Shown in pieces: positions 1 to 8,205 of a DNA stretch of 14,703 nucleotides. Source of the stretch: Porticoccus sp. Its GTDB lineage: Bacteria > Pseudomonadota > Gammaproteobacteria > Pseudomonadales > Porticoccaceae. A program made the position numbers and the translations under genes. The stretch's first letter is position 1. The number at the start of each line of letters is the position of its first letter. Location of the stretch: the NCBI GenBank assembly GCA_023263825.1, contig JALQUJ010000095.1:1-14703 (forward strand), read 5' to 3'. The notes under the pieces were generated by a model. That model was not told where the DNA came from. It searched no databases and was given only the letters and a program-made list of their open reading frames with translations.

Positions 1-2
1 AA

Positions 3-422
3 AAAATTCCCGAGGGTGAGCAGGTGGCTGATGCCAAGTTGGTTTCAAGACTTAGGGAAATGATGAGCAATGTAACTCGCACGGGTGGTACGGCAACGCG
101 AGCTGCAATTCCTTCTTATGATGTTGCTGGTAAAACAGGCACGGTTCATAAAGTAGGAAAGCATGGCTACGAGAAAAATCGCTATGTGGCGATGTTTGCC
201 GGCATGGTTCCTGCTGAGAATCCGCGGTTAGTGACAGTGGTCATTATTAATGATCCCCAGGGTGGCCAATATTATGGTGGCGAAGTGGCGGCACCTGTTT
301 TCGCAAACGTCACGGCAGATGCACTTCGGATGCTGAAAATACCGCCGACTGTATTGAAAAGCGACCGGGTGATTAATGCAAGTCACTCTATTGTTTCAGG
401 GAAGCCAGGAGGTGCCACGTGA
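3..422 (+). CDS. ftsI: FtsI (PBP3), septal peptidoglycan transpeptidase, C-terminal part
   Basis: This is the C-terminal part of the class B penicillin-binding protein that crosslinks septal peptidoglycan in the periplasm. The reading frame is open from the left edge, so the gene is cut by the window and no start codon belongs here; the GTG at 24 is an internal valine. The KTGT box, the third active-site motif of penicillin-binding transpeptidases, is encoded at 132-143 within AGKTGTVHKVG. It is followed by the family's strand region INDPQGGQYYGGEVAAPVF, as in Escherichia coli FtsI. The catalytic SxxK serine and the SxN motif lie upstream, outside the window. The TGA stop overlaps the first base of the murE ATG (TGATG), as expected for translational coupling. 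The identification is firm; only the end of the gene can be judged. Confidence 0.96.
   Translation, partial: KIPEGEQVADAKLVSRLREMMSNVTRTGGTATRAAIPSYDVAGKTGTVHKVGKHGYEKNRYVAMFAGMVPAENPRLVTVVIINDPQGGQYYGGEVAAPVFANVTADALRMLKIPPTVLKSDRVINASHSIVSGKPGGAT
407..413 (+). promoter_or_regulatory. Strong ribosome binding site of murE
   Basis: AGGAGGT lies inside the last codons of ftsI. It is 8 nt before ATG 422 and 5 nt before GTG 419. The spacing favours ATG 422 as the murE start, although GTG 419 is adjacent and in the same frame. Confidence 0.75.
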
Positions 423-2023
423 TGGCAGCTTCACAGTTACCTGTTATGCCGACTCTGCAACAGTTGTTGTCAGGGGTAGCTTTGCCTGATTCTTTGGCGA
501 CCGCTTTAGTCGGTGGTTTGTGTCTTGATAGTCGTTTGGTAAAGCCCGGTGATGTTTTTGTTGCTGTTCCGGGGCTTGATCACGATGGCCGTGATTATAT
601 TTCGCAGGCTCTTAAAGCTGGTGCTGTCGCTGTATTAGCCGAGAAGAATGATTTTGGATCGAAAGTTTTCTCATCTTCTGATAGCCGTGTGGTTTTAATT
701 ACTGGGTTAAATCAACAGCTAAGTGAAATTGCCGGGCGGTTTTATTCTGATCCATCTGATCAGCTGATTTTGACCGGAATAACCGGCACTAATGGTAAGA
801 CCACGTGCAGCCTTTTGCTTGCCCAGTTGTTTAGCCTAATAAAAGAATCTAAAGACTGCCCAGTGGGTGTTATTGGAACTCTGGGGTGTGGCGCGGTAGT
901 TAATGGCCGGCCTGATTTTCAGGAAACCGGTATGACGACACCTGATGCCATAACAACCCAGTCCATCTTGTCTGATTATGTTGCACAAAATGTTGAGCGG
1001 GTAGTGATGGAGGTTTCATCCCATAGCTTGGTGCAGTATCGGGTGCAGGCACTGGCATTTAATACAGCAGTATTTACCAATTTAAGTCGTGATCATTTGG
1101 ATTATCACGGTGATCTGGTGAGTTATGCCAGTGCAAAGATGCAGCTTTTTACCATGCCTGGGTTAGAACATGCGGTAATTAATGTGGATGACCCAGTCGG
1201 TGCTGAAATGGCTGCTGAAATTGCCTCTCAATTGTTACCGGCAATAGAGGTTGTTGGCTATTCGCTGACTAATCCCAACACTAGTGTTTATGCTGAACGT
1301 ATAGTTTTGTCACCTCAGGGTATAACAGCGTATGTGTATACCCCTTGGGGTGAGGGTGAATTAAATAGCCAGTTAGTTGGCCGATTTAATTTGCAGAATC
1401 TGTTGGCAGTGATTTCCATTGCTTGCCTCCAAGGTATGTCTTTCTGTTCGGTGTTGGCAGTCTTGCCTCAATTGAAACCGGTGTCAGGTCGTATGGAGTT
1501 GATTTCGGTTGAGGGCTCAGAGGAAAGCATTGATAAAAAAGGTGCTCCTCAAATTGTTGTGGATTATGCCCATACGCCAGATGCCTTAAAAAATACCTTA
1601 GAGACATTGCGCGAGCATTGTGGAGGCAAGTTGTGGTGTGTGTTTGGCTGCGGTGGTGATCGTGATCAGGGTAAGCGCCCGTTGATGGGCGAAGTTGCCA
1701 GTAAGTTGGCTGATCATGTTGTCGTGACCAGTGATAACCCTCGCAGTGAGGATCCTGAGTCCATCATAAAAGATATTTGTGATGGGTTGATTGATGATGG
1801 CTTAGTCAATGGGTTAAGTGAGAGCTGTCAAGTAGATGTTATTTTGGATCGTGAGCAGGCAATTCATTTGGCCATACAGTCAGCAAGCCAGGGAGACGTT
1901 GTTTTAATTGCTGGTAAAGGACACGAGTCATATCAGCTCGTTGGCGTCCGGCGATTACCGTTCAGTGATCAGGCTCAAGCCAGGTTGGCCTTGCGTCAAC
2001 GGGGAGGGCGAGATGATGGCTGA
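422..2023 (+). CDS. murE: MurE, UDP-MurNAc-L-Ala-D-Glu:meso-diaminopimelate ligase
   Basis: This cytoplasmic ATP-dependent ligase adds the third residue, meso-diaminopimelate, to UDP-MurNAc-L-Ala-D-Glu. Visible Mur ligase features are the N-terminal UDP-binding domain with LDSRLVKPGDVFVA, the ATP loop GTNGKT at residues 122-127, and DHLDYHG followed by the expected carbamylated lysine at K239. The DNPR motif at 438-441 is the signature of ligases that use diaminopimelate rather than lysine. At 533 residues it is somewhat longer than E. coli MurE (495), with extra residues around SLIKESKDC, after LISVEGSEES and near DGLIDDGLVNG. GTG 419 and ATG 422 are in-frame alternatives; ATG 422 has the better spacing to AGGAGGT. 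The 3' end overlaps murF by 11 nt. Confidence 0.97.
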   Translation: MAASQLPVMPTLQQLLSGVALPDSLATALVGGLCLDSRLVKPGDVFVAVPGLDHDGRDYISQALKAGAVAVLAEKNDFGSKVFSSSDSRVVLITGLNQQLSEIAGRFYSDPSDQLILTGITGTNGKTTCSLLLAQLFSLIKESKDCPVGVIGTLGCGAVVNGRPDFQETGMTTPDAITTQSILSDYVAQNVERVVMEVSSHSLVQYRVQALAFNTAVFTNLSRDHLDYHGDLVSYASAKMQLFTMPGLEHAVINVDDPVGAEMAAEIASQLLPAIEVVGYSLTNPNTSVYAERIVLSPQGITAYVYTPWGEGELNSQLVGRFNLQNLLAVISIACLQGMSFCSVLAVLPQLKPVSGRMELISVEGSEESIDKKGAPQIVVDYAHTPDALKNTLETLREHCGGKLWCVFGCGGDRDQGKRPLMGEVASKLADHVVVTSDNPRSEDPESIIKDICDGLIDDGLVNGLSESCQVDVILDREQAIHLAIQSASQGDVVLIAGKGHESYQLVGVRRLPFSDQAQARLALRQRGGRDDG

Positions 2024-3392
2024 GCTAACGTTGTCTGCAATGGCGCAGGTTTATGGCGGCACACTTATGTACCCAGACTGCCGTTTTCAATCAGTATCTA
2101 CGGATAGTCGCCATATTGACGAAGGGCAATTGTTTGTTGCACTTCGAGGTGAGCGGTTCGATGCCCATGAGTTTCTTCCTGAGGTGGCTACTCGCGCTGG
2201 CGGTATGGTGGTTGAGTGTCCAGTTAAAGATATAAATGTACCTCAGTGGGTTGTGCCCAACACGACAGAAGCTTTGGGTCAGATTGCGTTATCTAATAGA
2301 AAGGCATTTATGGGGCCTTTAGTTGCGATCACCGGAAGCAGTGGTAAGACCACCGTGAAAGAAATGGTCTCAACCATTTTAAGTCAATCTGGGGTAGCTT
2401 CTGTATTGGCCACTATAGGCAACCTGAATAACCACATTGGCGTTCCTATTACTTTGTTAGCTCTTTCAAGTCAGCACCGATTTGCAGTGATTGAAATGGG
2501 TGCAAGTGCTTTGGGTGAAATTAGCTATCTCTGTGAATTAGCCTGTCCGGATGTGGTGTTGGTAAACAATGTGTTGCCTGCTCATGTTGAGGGATTCGGC
2601 AGTGTAGAAAATATTGCACGTGCCAAGGGTGAGATTTATCAGGGCGTTTCAGCTGAGGGTACCGCAGTCATCAACCTAGATGAGCCCTATGTCGATCAGT
2701 GGTTGGCGTCAACAAAAGCCAGGGTGCTGACATTTTCTATGGCGAGCTCTCGGGCAGATTTTACTGCCAAAGATATCGTTGTTGACGATCGTGGTTGTTG
2801 CGCTTTTGTGCTGGTGACTCCGGCGGGTGAAGCTTCTATTAAATTACCTTTGGCTGGTCGGCACAATGTTGCCAATGCTTTGGCTGCTGCTGCTTGCTCC
2901 CATGCGGCTGGTGTTGAATTAGGTCTGATTTCTTCTGGTTTAAACACGCTGCAACAGGTATCTGGACGGTTGAATATTGAGCAGTTGAAAAGCGGCTCTA
3001 TGGTTATCGATGACACTTATAACGCCAACCCTGGGTCTGTGAAAGCAGCTATTGATGTTTTGGTGGATATTCGTGGGCGCCATGTGCTCATTTTGGGTGA
3101 TATGGGTGAGTTGGGTGATGACGAGGCAAGCATGCATGGAGAAGTAGGCCGGTATGCTGCTGAAAAAGGTGTAGATACATTGCTCGCAGTAGGTCCCCTT
3201 TGTATCAATGCTGTCCGAGAGTTTGGTGCAAATGGGCAGCACTTTGAAGGTAAAGAGCTGCTGGTGGAATACCTTGCAGAAAGTGGCTTGGAATCCCTGC
3301 TAGAAAAAAATGTTGTGGTGTTGGTAAAAGGATCTCGCTTTATGGCGATGGAACAAATAGCACGGCTGATTAAAGAATCGGGAGAACAATAA
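2013..3392 (+). CDS. murF: MurF, UDP-MurNAc-tripeptide:D-alanyl-D-alanine ligase
   Basis: MurF attaches the D-Ala-D-Ala made by Ddl to the UDP-MurNAc-tripeptide in the cytoplasm, completing the pentapeptide. The protein shows the N-terminal segment STDSRHIDEGQLFVAL-GERFDAHEF, the ATP loop GSSGKT at residues 108-113, the central GNLNNHIGVP and VEGFGS motifs, and the C-terminal DTYNANPGS and LGDMGELG motifs, all typical of MurF. Length is 459 aa, against about 452 in E. coli. The frame is open upstream to 1908, but that part lies inside murE and lacks homology. The start is at the doublet ATG 2013 / ATG 2016, preceded by GGGGAGG at 2001-2007. Overlap with the murE stop implies coupling. The murF stop is one nucleotide before the mraY start. 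Confidence 0.97.
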   Translation: MMAELTLSAMAQVYGGTLMYPDCRFQSVSTDSRHIDEGQLFVALRGERFDAHEFLPEVATRAGGMVVECPVKDINVPQWVVPNTTEALGQIALSNRKAFMGPLVAITGSSGKTTVKEMVSTILSQSGVASVLATIGNLNNHIGVPITLLALSSQHRFAVIEMGASALGEISYLCELACPDVVLVNNVLPAHVEGFGSVENIARAKGEIYQGVSAEGTAVINLDEPYVDQWLASTKARVLTFSMASSRADFTAKDIVVDDRGCCAFVLVTPAGEASIKLPLAGRHNVANALAAAACSHAAGVELGLISSGLNTLQQVSGRLNIEQLKSGSMVIDDTYNANPGSVKAAIDVLVDIRGRHVLILGDMGELGDDEASMHGEVGRYAAEKGVDTLLAVGPLCINAVREFGANGQHFEGKELLVEYLAESGLESLLEKNVVVLVKGSRFMAMEQIARLIKESGEQ

Positions 3393-3393
3393 A

Positions 3394-4476
3394 ATGCTAC
3401 TTTGGTTAGCAGATTTTCTGGCTCAGTATTTCACCGTATTCGGTGTGGTGAAGTATTTGACCTTCAGGGCAATTTTAGGCGTGCTTACATCTCTCGGTAT
3501 TTCTTTGGTGTTTGGGCCAAAGATGATCAGTAAGCTCAATTACCTACAAATTGGTCAATCTATTCGTACTGATGGTCCAGAAAGCCATTTGAGTAAAACA
3601 GGTACGCCAACGATGGGTGGCGCATTGATTCTCCTCTCTATTTTTGTCAGCACACTGCTTTGGTCTGATTTGTCCAACCATTATGTTTGGGTTGTGTTAC
3701 TGGTTACCTTTGTATTTGGTGCCGTTGGCTGGGTGGATGATTACCGTAAGGTCGTGGAAAAAAATTCCCGAGGTTTACCTGCAAGGTGGAAATATTTTTG
3801 GCAGTCCGTAGGTGGTTTGGGTGCTGCAATTTTCCTTTATATGGCAGGTTGTACAGGTGCAGAGAATGAATTGATTGTTCCTTTCTTTAAGGAAGTAGCG
3901 CTACCTTTAGGTGCTTTTTATATTCTCCTGACCTATTTCGTCATTGTCGGTAGTAGTAATGCGGTCAATCTGACTGATGGCCTCGATGGGCTGGCCATTA
4001 TGCCTACGGTATTAGTGGGAGGCGCATTGGGGTTGATTGCCTACTTGGCAGGTAATGTTCAATTTGCGGATTATTTACATATTCCCTATGTCCATGGTGC
4101 CGGTGAGCTTGGCGTATTTTGTGCGGCGCTAGCTGGAGCTGGTTTAGGGTTTTTATGGTTTAACACCTATCCCGCCCAGGTTTTTATGGGTGATGTAGGT
4201 GCATTGGCGTTGGGTGCAGCATTGGGTGTTGTTGCGGTCATTGTTCGCCACGAAATTGTCTTTTTCATTATGAGTGGCGTGTTCGTGCTGGAAACAGTTT
4301 CGGTCATTATGCAGGTGACTTCATTTAAGTTAACCGGCCGCAGAATTTTCCGCATGGCGCCGATTCACCACCATTTTGAGTTAAAGGGTTGGCCTGAGCC
4401 CCGTGTCATTGTTCGGTTTTGGATTATTACCGTGATCCTGGTGTTGTTTGGTTTAGCGACACTTAAGTTGAGATAG
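3394..4476 (+). CDS. mraY: MraY, phospho-MurNAc-pentapeptide translocase (lipid I synthase)
   Basis: This integral inner-membrane enzyme transfers phospho-MurNAc-pentapeptide from UDP to undecaprenyl phosphate, forming lipid I. The protein has 360 residues, the same length as the E. coli enzyme, and about ten hydrophobic segments. Key family motifs are present: the SIRTDGPESHLSKTGTPTMGG cytoplasmic segment (given here as recognised family sequence), the aspartate pair D115-D116 in VDDYRK, NLTDGLDG at 192-199, and the histidine cluster HHH at 325-327 followed by FELKGWPE. GGGAGA at 3380-3385 lies 8 nt before the ATG. It follows murF after one nucleotide and is followed by the largest gap of the operon before ftsZ, about 75 nt up to murD. 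Confidence 0.98.
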   Translation: MLLWLADFLAQYFTVFGVVKYLTFRAILGVLTSLGISLVFGPKMISKLNYLQIGQSIRTDGPESHLSKTGTPTMGGALILLSIFVSTLLWSDLSNHYVWVVLLVTFVFGAVGWVDDYRKVVEKNSRGLPARWKYFWQSVGGLGAAIFLYMAGCTGAENELIVPFFKEVALPLGAFYILLTYFVIVGSSNAVNLTDGLDGLAIMPTVLVGGALGLIAYLAGNVQFADYLHIPYVHGAGELGVFCAALAGAGLGFLWFNTYPAQVFMGDVGALALGAALGVVAVIVRHEIVFFIMSGVFVLETVSVIMQVTSFKLTGRRIFRMAPIHHHFELKGWPEPRVIVRFWIITVILVLFGLATLKLR

Positions 4477-4537
4477 AGAGTAGTTAAGGCAAGAAGTAGT
4501 TGGGATAAATAGGCTGAGAAAAATAGAAGAGCATTGG

Positions 4538-4543
4538 ATGTGA
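4538..4543 (+). promoter_or_regulatory. AUGUGA start-stop element at the murD start
   Basis: An ATG directly followed by TGA lies 6 nt after the purine-rich GAAGAG (4526-4531), out of frame with murD. It overlaps GTG 4540, a possible in-frame murD start, and precedes ATG 4552. Whether ribosomes use it is inference; it could lower or couple murD translation, or be chance. Confidence 0.3.
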
Positions 4544-4551
4544 CAAAGACA

Positions 4552-5955
4552 ATGAGTCAATTGATAGCCAGTAGCAAACTTAAGATGGTGGTCGGTATCG
4601 GCGCCACAGGTTTGTCTGTGGCACGTCATTTGTCACAACTGGGTGAGCGTTTCGTGATGCTAGATACTCGCCAGCAACCGCCTTGCCTAGCACAGCTAAA
4701 AAATGAAATGCCCGATGTGCCAGTGGCATTGGGTGAATTTGAGATAGATAGTTTTGATGGGGCGGATGAAATTATTCTCAGTCCAGGACTGTCTCGACAA
4801 ATACCCGCGGTGCAGGCAGCAATCAATTTAGATATTCCGGTGATAGGTGATATCGAATTGTTTGCTCGTTCGGCGAATGCGCCGATTATTGCGATTACGG
4901 GCTCAAATGGTAAAAGCACTGCCACCACCTTGGTGGGTGAAATGTGTGCTGCGGCTGGAAAAAAAGTAGGCGTTGGCGGTAATTTAGGTACACCTGCCCT
5001 TGAGTTGCTGGACGAGCAATGGGACCTTTATGTGCTTGAGCTTTCAAGTTTTCAGCTTGAATCCGTTTATAGTTTGAATGCTGAAGTCGCAACGGTATTG
5101 AATGTAAGCCCTGATCATATGGATCGTTACCAGAGCCTGCTGGATTATCATCAAGCGAAACACCGAATTTTTGGTGGTGCGCGCCAGATTGTGGTCAATC
5201 GTGCAGACAAGCTTAGTGTGCCATTAGTCAGTGAAAAGGTTAAACAGTGGAGCTTTGGTGTCGATCGCCCTGATTTTGGGGGCTTTGGTTTGGTTGAGCA
5301 GGATGGTGAGTCTTGGTTGGCCTACCAGTTTGATCGATTAATGCCCGAATCTGATTTAGGGATAAAAGGTCGTCATAACACCAGTAATGCATTGGCTGCT
5401 CTCGCCATTGGTTCCGCCGTGGGACTGCCCATGGATGCTATGTTAAGCGTGCTTCGCGAATTTCGCGGGCTGCCTCACCGTTGTCAAACGGTTACAGAAC
5501 TGAATGGCGCTACCTATATCAATGATTCAAAAGCCACCAATGTCGGAGCGACGTTGGCTGCTATACAGGGATTGTCTGGAGAGCAGGGGCTGTCAGGTGG
5601 AAAGAGCTTGTCAGGTAATGACAACAAAACTGAAAGTAAGCTGATCTTGATTGCCGGAGGGCAGGCCAAGGGGCAAGATTTTTCACCGCTGGCTCAAGCT
5701 TTAATTGGTTCTGTTAAGAGCCTCATTTTATTGGGTGAAGATGCAAAAATTATTGGTGAAGCAGTAGAGATCGTTAAGGGCTCCGTCGATACAGTCTATG
5801 CAGGGGATTTAACTGAGGCCGTTAAATTAAGCCATGAGATTGCACAGCTCGGCGATATTGTCTTGTTGTCTCCAGCCTGTGCAAGTTTTGATATGTTTTC
5901 GGGGTTTGCTGAGCGTGGTGAGCAATTTGTAAATGCAGTGAGGGCGTTGCAATGA
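4552..5955 (+). CDS. murD: MurD, UDP-MurNAc-L-alanine:D-glutamate ligase
   Basis: MurD is the cytoplasmic ligase adding D-glutamate to UDP-MurNAc-L-Ala. It carries the N-terminal nucleotide fold (VVGIGATGLSVARHL), the ATP loop GSNGKST at residues 117-123, LELSSFQLE, SPDHMDRY with the expected carbamylated lysine at K203, LPHRCQ, NDSKATNVG and LLSPACASFDMF. The start is uncertain. ATG 4552 gives MSQLIASSKLKMVVGIG, closely matching the usual Pseudomonas-type N-terminus, but has no clear ribosome binding site. GTG 4540 and TTG 4534 are in frame upstream, and GTG 4540 lies 8 nt after GAAGAG. From ATG 4552 the protein has 467 residues. An unusual triple hexapeptide repeat (5569-5622) sits after NDSKATNVGATLAAIQ. 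The stop overlaps the ftsW start as ATGA. Confidence 0.95.
   Translation: MSQLIASSKLKMVVGIGATGLSVARHLSQLGERFVMLDTRQQPPCLAQLKNEMPDVPVALGEFEIDSFDGADEIILSPGLSRQIPAVQAAINLDIPVIGDIELFARSANAPIIAITGSNGKSTATTLVGEMCAAAGKKVGVGGNLGTPALELLDEQWDLYVLELSSFQLESVYSLNAEVATVLNVSPDHMDRYQSLLDYHQAKHRIFGGARQIVVNRADKLSVPLVSEKVKQWSFGVDRPDFGGFGLVEQDGESWLAYQFDRLMPESDLGIKGRHNTSNALAALAIGSAVGLPMDAMLSVLREFRGLPHRCQTVTELNGATYINDSKATNVGATLAAIQGLSGEQGLSGGKSLSGNDNKTESKLILIAGGQAKGQDFSPLAQALIGSVKSLILLGEDAKIIGEAVEIVKGSVDTVYAGDLTEAVKLSHEIAQLGDIVLLSPACASFDMFSGFAERGEQFVNAVRALQ
5569..5622 (+). repeat. Three tandem 18-nt units inside murD (x-LSG-xx hexapeptide)
   Basis: Three consecutive in-frame 18-nt units encode GLSGEQ, GLSGGK and SLSGND. 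The second and third share the codons ctg/ttg, tca, ggt. The segment lies in the C-terminal domain between the conserved NDSKATNVG motif and the LILIAGG strand. Pseudomonas and E. coli MurD, as I recall them, have a shorter segment here. It is probably a surface loop expanded by tandem duplication. Confidence 0.7.
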
Positions 5956-7139
5956 TAACGATGCCTTTCTTCGCTATGCCGTCAGCACCACAGTTTTTTG
6001 GTGAGCTGGATCGCACGTTATTGCTTGCAACATTAGCCATTGCCACCATTGGCTTGGTGATGATTTGTTCGGCATCTATTAGCTTTGCTGACCATAGTTA
6101 TGGTGACGCCTTCTATTATCTGAAAAGGCATCTGATGTTTTTGGCAGCGGGGCTGTTTGTTGCTGTTGTCTTTCTCGCTGTTCCCTCTCGTATTTGGTAC
6201 CGCTATGGCGTGCCTCTGTTGTTTATCACTTTGCTGATGCTGGTAGCCGTATTAATTCCGGGTATTGGCAGGAAGGTAAATGGCAGTCAACGTTGGATCC
6301 CAATGGGCCCTATTAATTTGCAGGTGTCTGAATTGGCCAAGTTTGTCGTCATTCTATTTATGGCGGGTTACTTGGAGCGTCATCAAAGGCAACTTCGGAT
6401 GCAGTGGCAGGGGTTTGTTAAGCCTGTGGCAGTGTTGGCATTGATTGTTTTCTTATTGTTGCTGGAACCGGATTTTGGTTCCGCTGTTGTGATGAGTGGC
6501 ACTGTGTTGGGTATGTTGTTTATTGCAGGCGTCAGGCTTTGGCAGTTCAGTGCCTTGCTTGTGCTGGGTGTGTCGGGATTAGTAGGCATTGCGCTGATGT
6601 CACCTTATCGGGTTCAGCGTTTGGTGACATTCCTGGATCCCTGGGCTGATCAATACAATGCCGGGTATCAGTTGACCCAATCCTTAATCGCATTTGGCCG
6701 AGGTGAATGGTTGGGTGTTGGGTTAGGTAATAGCGTCCAAAAATTATTCTATTTGCCGGAGGCTCATACCGACTTTGTCTTTGCAATTTATGCGGAAGAG
6801 TTTGGGTTGGTCGGTGTGGCCGCTGTCGTGGGTCTTTATGTTTTATTGGCTTCGCGGGTATTGCATGTTGCCCGTAAGGCGTTGCGCCGACAGGACTGGT
6901 TTGCGGCCTATAGCTGTTTTGGTATTGCCATGATGGTGGCTGGGCAGACCTTTATCAATATTGGTGTGACCTCTGGCCTGTTACCTACCAAAGGATTGAC
7001 CCTGCCTTTTATTAGCTATGGTGGCAGCAGTCTATTGGTTTGTAGCGCCATGATTGCCTTGGTGTTGAGGATCAGTCGGGAAATGGACAATGCTCCCGCA
7101 GTGGCCAAGCAGGTGAGACGTGACAGAGCGGAGATGTAG
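5952..7139 (+). CDS. ftsW: FtsW, septal peptidoglycan glycosyltransferase (SEDS family)
   Basis: FtsW is a polytopic inner-membrane protein of the SEDS family. It polymerises lipid II at the septum together with FtsI, whose gene lies at the head of this cluster. At 395 residues it has about ten hydrophobic segments starting with LLLATLAIATIGLVMICSAS. SEDS landmarks are GRKVNGSQRWIPMG, QVSELAKF, the LPEAHTDF loop with the conserved aspartate D274, and the C-terminal LLPTKGLTLPFISYGGSSLL. ATG 5952 overlaps the murD stop (ATGA) and has GAGGG 7 nt upstream. ATG 5961 is an in-frame alternative. The last 20 nt overlap the predicted murG start. Confidence 0.97.
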   Translation: MITMPFFAMPSAPQFFGELDRTLLLATLAIATIGLVMICSASISFADHSYGDAFYYLKRHLMFLAAGLFVAVVFLAVPSRIWYRYGVPLLFITLLMLVAVLIPGIGRKVNGSQRWIPMGPINLQVSELAKFVVILFMAGYLERHQRQLRMQWQGFVKPVAVLALIVFLLLLEPDFGSAVVMSGTVLGMLFIAGVRLWQFSALLVLGVSGLVGIALMSPYRVQRLVTFLDPWADQYNAGYQLTQSLIAFGRGEWLGVGLGNSVQKLFYLPEAHTDFVFAIYAEEFGLVGVAAVVGLYVLLASRVLHVARKALRRQDWFAAYSCFGIAMMVAGQTFINIGVTSGLLPTKGLTLPFISYGGSSLLVCSAMIALVLRISREMDNAPAVAKQVRRDRAEM

Positions 7140-8205
7140 CAAAGTGATGGTGATGGCTGGTGGAACTGGCGGGCACGTATTCCCTGCATTGGCAGTGGCA
7201 GAAGTGTTGCGTGACCGCAATGTTGCCGTTACCTGGTTGGGAACCCGTCGTGGCATTGAGGCTGAGCTTGTCCCTGAGCATGGTTTTCCTATTGATTTTA
7301 TTGATGTGGAAGGGGTGCGTGGCCGGGGCGCAATGAAGTTATTAAAGGCACCTTTTGTGTTGATGAAATCATTGTGGCAATCCATCGGGGTGATCCGCAA
7401 TCAGAAGCCAGAAGTTGTTTTGGGCTTGGGTGGTTTTGCTTCCGGGCCAGGAGGGGTGGCGGCACGTTTGTTGGGGTTACCGTTGGTTATTCATGAGCAA
7501 AATGCTATTGCCGGCACAACCAATTCATTGTTGGCAAAAATTGCGAGCAGAGTATTAGAAGCATTCCCGGGTGCATTGCCCCGTGGTGAATGGGTGGGCA
7601 ACCCTGTACGCAAAGATATTGAAGCTTTGCCGTTGCAAAAAGAACATGAAATGACAGTTGAGCGACCCCTAAGGCTGTTGGTCTTGGGGGGTAGCCTTGG
7701 GGCTACGGCAATTAATCAACAGGTGCCGAAGGCATTGGCTTTGTTGGCAGGTGAGGTGGCTCCAGAAGTCCGTCACCAATGTGGCCGCGCACATGAAGCT
7801 GATACCAAAAGCGCTTATGAAGTGGTAGGAGTGAAAGCCAGAATTGAGCCATTTATTACAGATATGGCTGAAGCCTACGATTGGGCTGATGTGGTGATCT
7901 GTAGAGCGGGGGCTTTAACCGTTGCAGAACTGACGGCAGCAGGTGTCGGAGCATTGTTAATTCCTTACCCCTATGCCATCGATGACCACCAGACAAAGAA
8001 TGGAGAATGGCTAGTTGAGCAAAAGGCAGCCTTGTTGATGCAGCAATCAGATTTAACGCCAGAAAAACTGGCGACACAGATAACAGAATGGTCAACAGAT
8101 CGAATCAAGCTGCAAGCAATGGCAGTTAATGCTCGGGCAATGGCAAAAAGTGGCGTGGCTGAATCGGTAGCCGATATTTGTATGGAGTTATGCCGTGGGC
8201 AGTGA
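7120..8205 (+). CDS. murG: MurG, lipid II synthase (UDP-GlcNAc transferase)
   Basis: MurG is a peripheral inner-membrane glycosyltransferase (GT28 type) that adds GlcNAc from UDP-GlcNAc to lipid I, making lipid II on the cytoplasmic face. The first glycine-rich loop GGTGGH is at residues 14-19, followed by GLGGFASGPGG, HEQN at 125-128, GNPVR, the second loop GGSLGA at 190-195, and CRAGALTVAEL at 261-271 with E270 in the UDP-GlcNAc site. The length of 361 aa is typical. GTG 7120, preceded by AGGTGAG, gives a 20-nt overlap with ftsW and an N-terminus of MTERRCSKVMVMAGG. GTG 7144 or ATG 7147 are possible later starts that still keep the first loop. It overlaps murC by 11 nt. Confidence 0.96.
   Translation: MTERRCSKVMVMAGGTGGHVFPALAVAEVLRDRNVAVTWLGTRRGIEAELVPEHGFPIDFIDVEGVRGRGAMKLLKAPFVLMKSLWQSIGVIRNQKPEVVLGLGGFASGPGGVAARLLGLPLVIHEQNAIAGTTNSLLAKIASRVLEAFPGALPRGEWVGNPVRKDIEALPLQKEHEMTVERPLRLLVLGGSLGATAINQQVPKALALLAGEVAPEVRHQCGRAHEADTKSAYEVVGVKARIEPFITDMAEAYDWADVVICRAGALTVAELTAAGVGALLIPYPYAIDDHQTKNGEWLVEQKAALLMQQSDLTPEKLATQITEWSTDRIKLQAMAVNARAMAKSGVAESVADICMELCRGQ

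Noticed and set aside
1908..2012. Upstream extension of the murF frame giving a 494-residue protein
   Set aside because: The extra 35 residues lie inside murE in another frame and are not part of MurF. The doublet ATG at 2013/2016 has a ribosome binding site and matches the family start.
3094..3116. Three TGGGT motifs with a 9-bp period in murF, resembling MraZ boxes
   Set aside because: MraZ boxes are spaced by 10 bp and lie upstream of mraZ. Here the repeat follows from codons of the conserved LGDMGELGDD motif of MurF.
4477..4551. Possible promoter in the mraY-murD gap (TGG-GATAAA near 4501-4509)
   Set aside because: The -10 match is partial and no acceptable -35 lies at the right distance, so it was not listed as a feature.
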